Source: Candidatus Nitrosopumilus sp.
GTDB lineage: Archaea > Thermoproteota > Nitrososphaeria > Nitrososphaerales > Nitrosopumilaceae
Assembly: GCA_013043295.1 (NCBI GenBank)
Contig: JABDOO010000018.1
Coordinates: 1 to 35,429 of the forward strand
Direction of reading: 5' to 3'
Length of the DNA stretch: 35,429 nucleotides
This document shows positions 1 through 7,994 of the stretch, piece after piece (within the stretch, counting starts at the first letter, position 1; each line of letters begins with the position of its first letter). The notes under the pieces are model-generated. The model did not search any database, was not told the origin of the DNA, and saw only the letters and a program-made list of their open reading frames with translations. The position numbers and the translations under genes are program-made.

Positions 1-512
1 CAGGAGAATTTACTGTGATGATTGCATTAATAAAAAATAAAAAACCAATACTTGGAGTAATTAATTGGCCTACGGAAAAAACTTTGTTTGTAGCACAAAA
101 AGGAAGCGGTGCATTTAGATTTTCAAATGGGGAATGGAAAAAAATTTCGGTATCTAAAGTATCAGACCTTACAAAATGCAAAGCAGTAGGTTCTAGACAT
201 CATTTATCTGATAAAGAAAAATTATTTATCAGAAAATTAGGAATTAAAGATTTTACAAGTATTGGTAGTTCTCTAAAAGTAGGAAAGATCAGTTCGGGAG
301 AAGCTGATGCGTATATTACTACAACTGATAAAATGAAAGAGTGGGATTCAGCAGCTTCCTATTGCATAATTTTTGAGGCTGGTGGAAAAATGACAGATAT
401 TTTAGGAAATGATCTTACTTACAACAACAAAGAGGTTCATCATCTACATGGAATTGTGGTAACAAATGGTTTAATTCATAATAAAATAATTGATGGTTTT
501 AAAAAATTATAA
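1..512 (+). CDS. Inositol monophosphatase family protein (3'(2'),5'-bisphosphate nucleotidase / CysQ-like), 5'-truncated by the window edge
   Basis: Frame is open to the window start (GEFTVMIALIKNKKPILGVINWP); 'KEWDSAASYCIIFEAGGKMTDILGN' is the C-terminal IMPase motif (WDxAA...EAGG). Adjacent to an APS kinase gene. Confidence 0.8.
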   Translation, partial: GEFTVMIALIKNKKPILGVINWPTEKTLFVAQKGSGAFRFSNGEWKKISVSKVSDLTKCKAVGSRHHLSDKEKLFIRKLGIKDFTSIGSSLKVGKISSGEADAYITTTDKMKEWDSAASYCIIFEAGGKMTDILGNDLTYNNKEVHHLHGIVVTNGLIHNKIIDGFKKL

Positions 513-1022
513 AAGATTTCTACTTTTAAGAAATTCTTTTACTTTGTTTGCACTTTCTAAGAGTGGTTCATGTTCTGTATCAATCACAAGATCTGCTTTT
601 TCTGGAGATTCGTAGGGATCGTCAATTCCTGTAAAACCTTTGATTTCTCCTTTTCTAGCCTTGGCATACATTCCTTTAACATCTCGCTCTTCACACTTTT
701 CTAGCGAACATTTTACATAACATTCTGCAAATTGATCACCAGCATTGATTATTTCTCTAGCATTTTCTCTATTCTCAATATATGGAGATACTAGAGATAC
801 TGCACTTGGAACACCATGCTTTAGCAAAAGCTTCGCTAAATGAGCAACTTTTTTGTTGTGCTCGTCACGTCCTGCTTTTGAAAAGTCTTTTGGTGAGAAC
901 CATTCTCTTAATTCATCACCATCAAGCATTGCCAAATTTGGAATATCTTTTTGCAAATCTTTTACGATTGTGGTCTTTCCTGAACAAGGAAGACCAGTCA
1001 TCCAAAGAATGAAAGGTTTCAT
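507..1022 (-). CDS. cysC: Adenylylsulfate (APS) kinase
   Basis: Walker A 'GLPCSGKTT', 'LDGDELREWFSPKDFSKAGRDEHNKK', 'FTGIDDPYESPEKADLVIDTE' are APS kinase motifs. Confidence 0.9.
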   Translation of the reverse strand: MKPFILWMTGLPCSGKTTIVKDLQKDIPNLAMLDGDELREWFSPKDFSKAGRDEHNKKVAHLAKLLLKHGVPSAVSLVSPYIENRENAREIINAGDQFAECYVKCSLEKCEERDVKGMYAKARKGEIKGFTGIDDPYESPEKADLVIDTEHEPLLESANKVKEFLKSRNLL

Positions 1023-1058
1023 AAATAAAATATCTAAATAACCAATAAAGAGCTTACG

Positions 1059-1601
1059 TTAGTTTTTTGCCCAAGGTTGATTTTCCAAATAATCAATATC
1101 AGCAATTAGTTCTTCTACTTTTTTTACTATTGCAAAAACTGATTTGTATTGTTCATACATTTCTATTTCCTCCTCTTTGGTTAAGACATTAGCTTCTGCA
1201 TCATCAAAAAATTTATTTTCTTTGTTTAAATGATCATTTAAAAAAATAGCATATGTTCTCAGATATCTTGATACTGGTTCTTGAGCATCTTCTCCATTTT
1301 TCCATCTAGATAGATGATGCATTATTTGTCTAGCTATATTTCTTCCAAATTCATGTTCAATCATAAATTTTCTAATTTCTTCTTTCAAAGTATCATAGCT
1401 TGCCACACATGGAAAATACGAGTCTTCTTCTCTTGAGTGATGAATTGAATCAACGAATTCTGAAATGACTATAGTAATTTTTGTAAGATCTGAAAAAGGT
1501 ATTTTTGTTCCTTTGTATAGTTCATCTGCACATTTTGCCACAATTTTTTCTAAACGGCGAACTTGTTCATGATCTTCACGCAGTTGATTGGTTGCACTCA
1601 T
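1059..1601 (-). CDS. Hemerythrin-like HHE domain protein
   Basis: Histidine/acid pattern 'LREDHEQVRRLE', 'SIHHSREEDSYFP', 'MIEHEFGR', 'LNDHLNKENKFFF' region typical of HHE domains. Confidence 0.8.
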   Translation of the reverse strand: MSATNQLREDHEQVRRLEKIVAKCADELYKGTKIPFSDLTKITIVISEFVDSIHHSREEDSYFPCVASYDTLKEEIRKFMIEHEFGRNIARQIMHHLSRWKNGEDAQEPVSRYLRTYAIFLNDHLNKENKFFDDAEANVLTKEEEIEMYEQYKSVFAIVKKVEELIADIDYLENQPWAKN

Positions 1602-1682
1602 GATACCTAGTCAATGATATGTTATTTAAAAATCAGTAAAGAGTCTAGAATAGCAAATTAATCGAGTTTAACTTTTATCCAG

Positions 1683-3194
1683 ATGATTTTAGATTCATCA
1701 TATATGGATTTGATAATTTTATCAATATTGAATTTGTTTAATGGACAAATTGGTGAGATAGTTCCATTACCCAATTTTGACACAAATATAATATTTGATA
1801 AAATTTTAGAAATACAAAATTCAATAGTTGGATTATCAAGTAGTAATGGACCAATTGCAGAAGCTCATGTAATTTTACTTGCTGCAGGAGTAGTAATTTT
1901 TCTAGGAGTCGCAGGTGAGGCTTTCTTTAAAAAAACTGGAATTCCAGATGTAGCTTTTCTAATGATTTTGGGTGTAATTATAGGACCAGTCTTTGGATTA
2001 ATTCAACCAGAAGCAGTAATTCAAGTTGTGCCATATTTTGCGGCTCTTGCATTAATTATTATCATGTTTGATGGTGGACTGAATCTTGATATCAAACATG
2101 TAATCAAAACTGCACATTTTTCAGTAACACTTGCGGTTTTAGGATTTATTTTATCAGTTGTAATGATCACTCTTGCAGCACATTATGCATTAGGTTGGTT
2201 GTGGTTAGAGAGTATTCTTTTAGGTTCCATTGTAGGTGGAAGCAGTTCAGCAATTGTATTTGGTTTAGTTAGAAATGTCAAAATTTCAGAAGAAACTAAA
2301 TCAATGCTGAGTTTTGAATCTGCATTAACAGATATTTTAGCCACAATTATTGCATTCATATTATTTGAAGCCGTATTAGCAGGTCATTTTGATCTTCAAA
2401 CTTTGCAGGAAACAATTGGAAGAGCAGTAGTAGTTGGTCTGGTTCTTGGATTTGGAGTAGGAATTCCTTGGATGTATGTTTCTACAAAACTTGGAAATGC
2501 ACAACATGCCTATATGCTTACTTTGGGAGTTTTGTTTGTCTTATTTTTCTTGGCAAATTCCTTTGGAGAATCCGGAGCACTTACTGCTCTAGTATTTGGT
2601 TTGATGATCGGAAATAAAGTTCACCTAGCAAAGATTCTCAAATTCAAACTTCCAAGGATTGAGCTAGATGATCCTACACATAATCAACTGACATTTTTGG
2701 TAAGATCATTTTTCTTTGTATTTGTCGGACTGATGGCAAGTTTTGGACAGATAGAGTATCTTTTGTTTGGAGTTTTAATCACAATTGCTGTATACTATGG
2801 AAGAGTACTAGTTGGAAAAATTACATTAACAAAAAGATTTTCACTTTTGGATAGAGCGGTAACAAATTCTATGATTCCTAGAGGATTGGCAGCTGCCGTA
2901 CTTGCAACATATCCAATTACTCTGGGATTGCCAAATGCTGATGCATATCCACAATTGATTTTCTTTATTATTTTATCATCAGTAATAATTACAACTATTG
3001 GTTTAGGAAAATCAAAAAAAATTCCTCCACCAGAATCAGTTGAGGGTGGATTTGTAAAGCCTGATGATGATTCAACAGACGACGTGGTTGAAGTAGAAAA
3101 AATAACTGATATCACATTGGATGAAAATATTGAAGGTGGATTCATCAGAGATAAAGAAGAAAAATTAGACGATGATAAAACTAAGCAGAACTAG
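1683..3194 (+). CDS. Cation:proton antiporter (CPA1/NhaP-type)
   Basis: About 12 hydrophobic segments; 'FDGGLNLD', 'GSIVGGSSSAIVFGLV', 'ESALTDILATIIAF', 'MIPRGLAAAVLA' are CPA-family motifs; acidic cytosolic tail. Confidence 0.85.
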   Translation: MILDSSYMDLIILSILNLFNGQIGEIVPLPNFDTNIIFDKILEIQNSIVGLSSSNGPIAEAHVILLAAGVVIFLGVAGEAFFKKTGIPDVAFLMILGVIIGPVFGLIQPEAVIQVVPYFAALALIIIMFDGGLNLDIKHVIKTAHFSVTLAVLGFILSVVMITLAAHYALGWLWLESILLGSIVGGSSSAIVFGLVRNVKISEETKSMLSFESALTDILATIIAFILFEAVLAGHFDLQTLQETIGRAVVVGLVLGFGVGIPWMYVSTKLGNAQHAYMLTLGVLFVLFFLANSFGESGALTALVFGLMIGNKVHLAKILKFKLPRIELDDPTHNQLTFLVRSFFFVFVGLMASFGQIEYLLFGVLITIAVYYGRVLVGKITLTKRFSLLDRAVTNSMIPRGLAAAVLATYPITLGLPNADAYPQLIFFIILSSVIITTIGLGKSKKIPPPESVEGGFVKPDDDSTDDVVEVEKITDITLDENIEGGFIRDKEEKLDDDKTKQN

Positions 3195-3225
3195 GCAATT
3201 TCTAAATTATTTACCCTAAAAGAAA

Positions 3226-4155
3226 TTATAGATCTAGGGATTCTTTGAGACCTTTGTACCTATTTCTTATAGTTACTTCAGTTACATTTGCAGCCTCTGC
3301 GATATCACGCTGAGTTTTATCCTCGCCATTTTTTACACAAGATAGGTATAGTGCGGCAGCTGCCAATCCCATTGGATCTTTTCCTGCTGATACCTCATTT
3401 TCTTGTGCCATTTTCAATACTTTACTGGCATATCTTTTTGTTTTCTCTGCAATTCCAATTCTGCTTGCAATTCTTGCAACACATTGAATTGAATCAGTTA
3501 CTGGCATCTTCAAATCTAATTCTTTAACTAGTAATCGATAACATCTTGCAATGTCTTTTCGTTTGATGTTTGCTGCTTGCTCTACATCTTTTAGATTTCT
3601 TGGTGTTGAAGTATCACGACATGCAGCATATAGTGCTGATGCCATAAGTGCAGAGATTGAACGCCCTCTAACTAGTCCTTTTTCAAGTGCTTTTCTGTAA
3701 ATATAGGCAGCTTTCTCGATTACGGAATCTGAAATTGCTAGTTTGTCCTTTAGTCTGTTTAATTCACTAAATGCTTGTCTAAAATTTCTATCAACTGGTT
3801 CGTGAACCTGGCTTCTGCTGTCCCAAGTTCTCAGTCTTTCAATGGTACTTTTCATAGATGCCGAAAGTGGTCTTCCAGAAGCGTCTTTGTTAACAGGATT
3901 AATTATTGTTGCAAGGCCCATGTCATGCATTGTTAGTGATGTAGGAGCACCGGCTCTTGCTTTGTTACCACCTTCATCTTGTGTGAATGAACGCCATTCA
4001 GGACCAGCCTCTTGTAATTTTTCAGTGATTACAAATCCACATTTAGAGCAGAACATTTCGCCTGATTCATTATCAGTAACTAACTTTCCTTGAGCACATC
4101 TTGGACAGAGTTCTTTAGTTTTGCTTACCATGGATGATTCTGGAGTTGTATGCAT
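3226..4155 (-). CDS. tfb: Transcription initiation factor IIB (canonical TFB)
   Basis: Zinc ribbon 'CPRCAQGKLVTDNESGEMFCSKCGFVI', B-reader 'GPEWRSFTQDE', two cyclin-like repeats, 'DVTEVTIRNRYK'-type C-terminus. Confidence 0.95.
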   Translation of the reverse strand: MHTTPESSMVSKTKELCPRCAQGKLVTDNESGEMFCSKCGFVITEKLQEAGPEWRSFTQDEGGNKARAGAPTSLTMHDMGLATIINPVNKDASGRPLSASMKSTIERLRTWDSRSQVHEPVDRNFRQAFSELNRLKDKLAISDSVIEKAAYIYRKALEKGLVRGRSISALMASALYAACRDTSTPRNLKDVEQAANIKRKDIARCYRLLVKELDLKMPVTDSIQCVARIASRIGIAEKTKRYASKVLKMAQENEVSAGKDPMGLAAAALYLSCVKNGEDKTQRDIAEAANVTEVTIRNRYKGLKESLDL

Positions 4156-4223
4156 ATTGGTATTTATGAATCAACAACTTTTTTCCGAAAATTAGGCATG
4201 AAAATCCTAAATTTAACTTAGAA

Positions 4224-4523
4224 TTAGGATTCTAATTTTGCCTTAATTGACTGGACATATTTTTCGTTATATTCATTGAATAGTTGAATTTTGTTCTGGG
4301 CCAAAGCCATAGCTCCAGGTCTGCTATTGATATGAGATTCTGCAACTTTTTGTTCTTCTAAAAGTTTTTCAAGGTTTTCTTTTTGGAGAGAGTCTAGTTT
4401 TGATACTAGAATAGTTAGTTCTTTTTCAAAATTATCTCTAGTATCAGGAATTGCTGGAGGATCAGCGCCAATAATTTCTTTGGTTGTGATTTTTCCAAAT
4501 ACTTTTTTATCTAATTCAAGCAA
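4224..4523 (-). CDS. Hypothetical protein, predicted helical
   Basis: ORF of 99 aa in an otherwise uncovered interval; charged, helix-rich composition. Confidence 0.55.
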   Translation of the reverse strand: MLELDKKVFGKITTKEIIGADPPAIPDTRDNFEKELTILVSKLDSLQKENLEKLLEEQKVAESHINSRPGAMALAQNKIQLFNEYNEKYVQSIKAKLES

Positions 4524-4633
4524 TAATGAAACGTAAAATTAGTGATATAAATTCAATTTCATTTTTATATAATTTTGAAAAATGAGTGCAGTGCAATCAA
4601 ACGTTTTATCTTTAGATAGTTTTACACTATTTC

Positions 4634-4843
4634 ATGACATATTGTATAGGTAAATGTAAAAAATACAAAGCGCTAAAACCAGCAGAAATTGGCAGATATG
4701 CTGCTGGACAAAAACGATGTAATCATTGTGAATTGTTTGTAGAATATGATGGGATTATTTGTCCATGCTGTAACAGACAACTAAGATGTCTTCCTAGAAG
4801 TAGAAAGGGAAAAGAAAAGTACATGGATCAAATTCTAAAATAA
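4634..4843 (+). CDS. Small zinc-ribbon-like protein
   Basis: 69 aa with C-x3-C, CNHC and CPCC pairs ('CIGKCKKY', 'RCNHCELFVEYDGIICPCCNRQLRCLPR'). Confidence 0.7.
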   Translation: MTYCIGKCKKYKALKPAEIGRYAAGQKRCNHCELFVEYDGIICPCCNRQLRCLPRSRKGKEKYMDQILK

Positions 4844-4899
4844 ATAATCATGCCTAAAAATTAAAGTTCTATTTATAAGAAATCAAAACTAGTAAGATT

Positions 4900-5172
4900 A
4901 TGGCAATTCCAGAAGATATAGAAGAAATTGTTGAAAAACATATCAAATTGATGCTATCTCAAACTGAAACATATTTGCCATTTATCAGAGTCGCATTTCC
5001 ATACTCAAACAACGTTGCAGACGGGGTTTACAATCTAATTATTGGAAGTGCATTATCGATATTTTTGAATCAATTTGCTTTGAAAATGAAATATCCTACA
5101 GCAGATGATTTTACAGAGTTTGGAAAAATCACATTAAAGTACAGAGATCAAGTTGATCAATTTTTTAAATAA
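4900..5172 (+). CDS. Hypothetical protein
   Basis: 90 aa ORF with a hydrophobic central segment, ends directly against a convergent ORF. Confidence 0.6.
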   Translation: MAIPEDIEEIVEKHIKLMLSQTETYLPFIRVAFPYSNNVADGVYNLIIGSALSIFLNQFALKMKYPTADDFTEFGKITLKYRDQVDQFFK

Positions 5173-5403
5173 TTAAGCTATTTCCCCTAGAAAATGTATT
5201 GTATCATTTGATACTACAACTGTTCTATCTTTTGGAACGTGGTATAATTTTTTTGAACCGTTTGAAGATTGAACAATAAGTTTTGAAAAAGGATCTTTGA
5301 GAGATTTGTATAGAATTCCTTTGTCTCCAACTGACTGAGACCAATGAGTGCCCTGGACAAAAGAGATTGTTTGAAATTTTACGACTTGATATGAGTACAC
5401 CAT
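5173..5403 (-). CDS. Hypothetical protein
   Basis: 76 aa ORF located just downstream of crcB on the same strand (6 nt gap). Confidence 0.5.
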   Translation of the reverse strand: MVYSYQVVKFQTISFVQGTHWSQSVGDKGILYKSLKDPFSKLIVQSSNGSKKLYHVPKDRTVVVSNDTIHFLGEIA

Positions 5404-5409
5404 TTCTAA

Positions 5410-5790
5410 TTAATTGTTAATTATTGCACTCATTAATGACTTTCCTCCAATGAGTGCTGCAATTGACAAGCCAACGTTTGCAAGAATATTTACAGCAAGT
5501 GTTCCATATTGATTATTCTCAAGAAGATTAGTTGAATCTAGAGCAAATGCAGACATGGTAGTAAGTGAGCCACAAAATCCTACAGCAGCAAATAGGGAAT
5601 ATCTTCCATCAAGATGCCAATGCTGAGACAGTACAACAAAAGCTCCAAGAATAAAAGCTCCAAGTACATTGACTATCAAAACATTGACTGGTAATGTATT
5701 GAAAAGTAATGGAGACTCTGTTACCTTGTATCTTAGAAATGCTCCTAGTACAGAACCTGCTGCTAAGAAAACAAATTCTAGACCCTTCAT
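5410..5790 (-). CDS. crcB: CrcB/Fluc-family fluoride ion transporter
   Basis: 'GSVLGAFLRY', 'VNVLGAFILGAF', 'GFCGSLTTMSAFALD' are Fluc/CrcB signature stretches; four TM segments. Confidence 0.9.
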   Translation of the reverse strand: MKGLEFVFLAAGSVLGAFLRYKVTESPLLFNTLPVNVLIVNVLGAFILGAFVVLSQHWHLDGRYSLFAAVGFCGSLTTMSAFALDSTNLLENNQYGTLAVNILANVGLSIAALIGGKSLMSAIINN

Positions 5791-5887
5791 CTATTGATTA
5801 GAATAAACTGACATTATTAGTGCTATTTGGGACAATTTGGATGTAGTTTGTGCCTAATTTGTTCAATTTTAGAAATGCAAGTCCATG

Positions 5888-5898
5888 ATTTTTATAGG
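5888..5898 (+). promoter_or_regulatory. TATA-like element for the downstream small ORF
   Basis: 'atttttatagg' about 25-30 nt upstream of the ATG at 5921, consistent with a leaderless archaeal promoter. Confidence 0.4.
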
Positions 5899-5920
5899 TT
5901 TGATATTTTTTGCAGACTGA

Positions 5921-6112
5921 ATGACATTGAAATTGAGATGTGAAGACTATGGTTTTGAATGTGAATACATTCTAGATGAAGAAAAAACCATAGGTCTGAT
6001 TGAAAAATTAAGGAATCATTTTGAAGAGGAACACGGTATTGATTATACTATAGAAGCAGTAACTCAAATGATTACAAACCGCGGACATTCTTTAGAATCA
6101 ATTAAGAAATAG
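5921..6112 (+). CDS. DUF1059-like small protein
   Basis: 'LRCEDYGFECEYILDEEKT...LRNHFEEEHGIDYT' resembles the DUF1059 C-x-D-x-G-x-x-C / H-x-x-x-x-H layout. Confidence 0.65.
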   Translation: MTLKLRCEDYGFECEYILDEEKTIGLIEKLRNHFEEEHGIDYTIEAVTQMITNRGHSLESIKK

Positions 6113-6292
6113 AATTATTCTTAAAAAATTTGTTTTAATTTTTAACATTTATTACAATGTATGGTATATTGAAAACAAGAATTTTGTTTTGTTAAAAATT
6201 TGAGGAATTTTTAGTATCTAAAGTTTAGTTTTGATTCTTAAATTACCTGAATAGACTTGTTTTTATTTTATAATCACCTAAAGTATACAGTA

Positions 6293-7213
6293 GTGATAGA
6301 GAATTTTTCAAATGATTATGATGTAAAGTGTCAGCTTGATACTTGCAAAACCTATCCCGCAATAACAGATTCTGAAAGAGGAGAAATTGTTTGTGGGGGT
6401 TGCGGTCTTATCCTATTGCAAAATATGGCCGACGCATCATACGAAAACAACGGTTTCACTTCAGAAGACTTTATGAAACAATCCAGAACAGGACCTGCTT
6501 CATCACTGACAATGAATGATAGGGGACTGTCAACTGTGATTGGAACCAATAAGGATTCAACGGGAAAGGCGTTATCTAGCAAAACAAAATACGAGTTTAA
6601 TCGTCTACGAACCTGGGATCAAAGAAGCAAATCAAGAAAGACTGCTAGCTTAAGCAAGGCATTCACTTTGCTTCATGGCATGAAGACCAGGTTAGGATTA
6701 TCAGATAATGTTGTAGAAAATGCTGCCTATATTTACAGAAAAGTGGTTAGTGCAAAGCTAACCAGAGGAAGAACAATGGCTTCATTGATTTCAGCCTCAT
6801 TATATGCAGCATGTAGAGAGAATAACATTCCAAGAACATTAGACGATATTGCAGAGGCTGGAAATGTTGAGAGACGAATACTTTCCCGAGATTTGAGAAC
6901 CATAATCAAAAAGCTTGAATTGAATCTAAATCAATACGATACAACATCATTTATCTCAAAAATTGCAAACAACATGAATCTAAAAGAAACAACCAAACGA
7001 GATGCATTTAAGATATTATCTAGATGTGAAAATGAACAGATTACGGCTGGAAAACACCCTGTAGCACAAGCTGCAGCATCGCTATACATTGCATGTATAC
7101 TAAACGGTGAAAAAATCAGTCAAAAGAAATTTTCTTTAGAATCTGGAGTAAGTGATGTTACAATCAGAAATAGAGCCGTCTTGATTAAGAAAACATTAAA
7201 GCTTGATGAGTAA
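6293..7213 (+). CDS. tfb: Divergent transcription initiation factor IIB paralogue (TFB)
   Basis: Cyclin repeats 'RGRTMASLISASLYAACRENNIPRTLDDIAEAGNVERR' and 'AQAAASLYIACILNGEKISQKKFSLESGVSDVTIRNR'. ORF-track start 6257 (TTG) looks over-extended; GTG at 6293 (VIENFSNDYDVKC) is more plausible. Confidence 0.88.
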   Translation: MIENFSNDYDVKCQLDTCKTYPAITDSERGEIVCGGCGLILLQNMADASYENNGFTSEDFMKQSRTGPASSLTMNDRGLSTVIGTNKDSTGKALSSKTKYEFNRLRTWDQRSKSRKTASLSKAFTLLHGMKTRLGLSDNVVENAAYIYRKVVSAKLTRGRTMASLISASLYAACRENNIPRTLDDIAEAGNVERRILSRDLRTIIKKLELNLNQYDTTSFISKIANNMNLKETTKRDAFKILSRCENEQITAGKHPVAQAAASLYIACILNGEKISQKKFSLESGVSDVTIRNRAVLIKKTLKLDE

Positions 7214-7228
7214 ATTATTCCAAAAATA

Positions 7229-7249
7229 TCCTACAATTTTATTGTAGGA
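7229..7249. terminator. Perfect hairpin between convergent genes
   Basis: TCCTACAAT-TTT-ATTGTAGGA: 9-bp perfect stem with 3-nt loop; followed by T-rich sequence on the + strand (aatattttttc). Confidence 0.5.
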
Positions 7250-7668
7250 GAAAATATTTTTTCAATTAAAACATCTTTTAGTTGATTTGCTAATTCCATG
7301 ATAACACGAATTTGTTCTAGAGTAATTTCTTTGAGACTTTGAATAGAATTGTTTAGCTCTGTAATTTCTGCTTGTAATTTTGATTTTTCATTTTTTAATG
7401 ATGATATTTGGCTTTGTAAGTTAGTGTTTTTTTCTTCTAGCTTTTTATTTTCTTCAGTTAACCGTTTAATTTTTTCTGAATCAGATTCTCCCGGAAAGGG
7501 ATCTGGTGCAGGTTCTGGGCTAGGCATTTTGATTGGTTCTGGTGCAGGACTAGGTTGGGGAATTTGTGGTGGTTCTGGTTCTTGCTCTGTTTCAAAAGCT
7601 AATGTAATTTGAAAAGAACCTATAGATGCACATAGGACAATTATGGTAAAAATCAGACTAGATTTCAT
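7231..7668 (-). CDS. Secreted/anchored Pro-rich coiled-coil protein
   Basis: N-terminal signal-like hydrophobic segment, 'PEPPQIPQPSPAPEPIKMPSPEPAPDPFPG' linker, then heptad-like 'KIKRLTEENKKLEEKNTNLQSQISSLKNEKSKLQAEITELNNS'. Confidence 0.65.
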   Translation of the reverse strand: MKSSLIFTIIVLCASIGSFQITLAFETEQEPEPPQIPQPSPAPEPIKMPSPEPAPDPFPGESDSEKIKRLTEENKKLEEKNTNLQSQISSLKNEKSKLQAEITELNNSIQSLKEITLEQIRVIMELANQLKDVLIEKIFSPTIKL

Positions 7669-7740
7669 GTTAATATTTCACAGAAATCTTATGTGATTTT
7701 TGTATATGAATATGATTATTTTTAGTAATGAAAAAGGAGA

Positions 7741-7959
7741 TTATTTGTAGAAATCAGGCTCTTGATCTCTTTTTTGTTTTGGAAGATCTTCCATTACTGC
7801 TTGAACAACTTCGTTGTGATTGTATGTTAGATGTCTGAGAAACTTTGCAGATTCATCTGCTCTAGTTTTATCATCAGCAAATAACATTTCAGGACTGCTC
7901 AACTCGGTCATCATTGTATTGCATTCTTTACAGGGTTCAAAGTCAAGATAGAGTTTCAT
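7741..7959 (-). CDS. Small putative zinc-binding protein
   Basis: 72 aa; 'CKEC' and 'HLTYNH' could form a Cys2His2 site. Confidence 0.55.
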   Translation of the reverse strand: MKLYLDFEPCKECNTMMTELSSPEMLFADDKTRADESAKFLRHLTYNHNEVVQAVMEDLPKQKRDQEPDFYK

Positions 7960-7994
7960 TATTGTACGTCATTTTCCTTAGTATTTAGACTATT

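Noticed and set aside
2795-3145. Minus-strand 116-aa ORF within the antiporter gene
   Set aside because: Ser/Thr/Pro-rich antisense shadow of a conserved membrane protein.
5791-5920. Possible fluoride riboswitch upstream of crcB
   Set aside because: Minus-strand leader shows no convincing crcB-motif elements (no GG-GAUGG...CUGAUGACUCC-like pattern).
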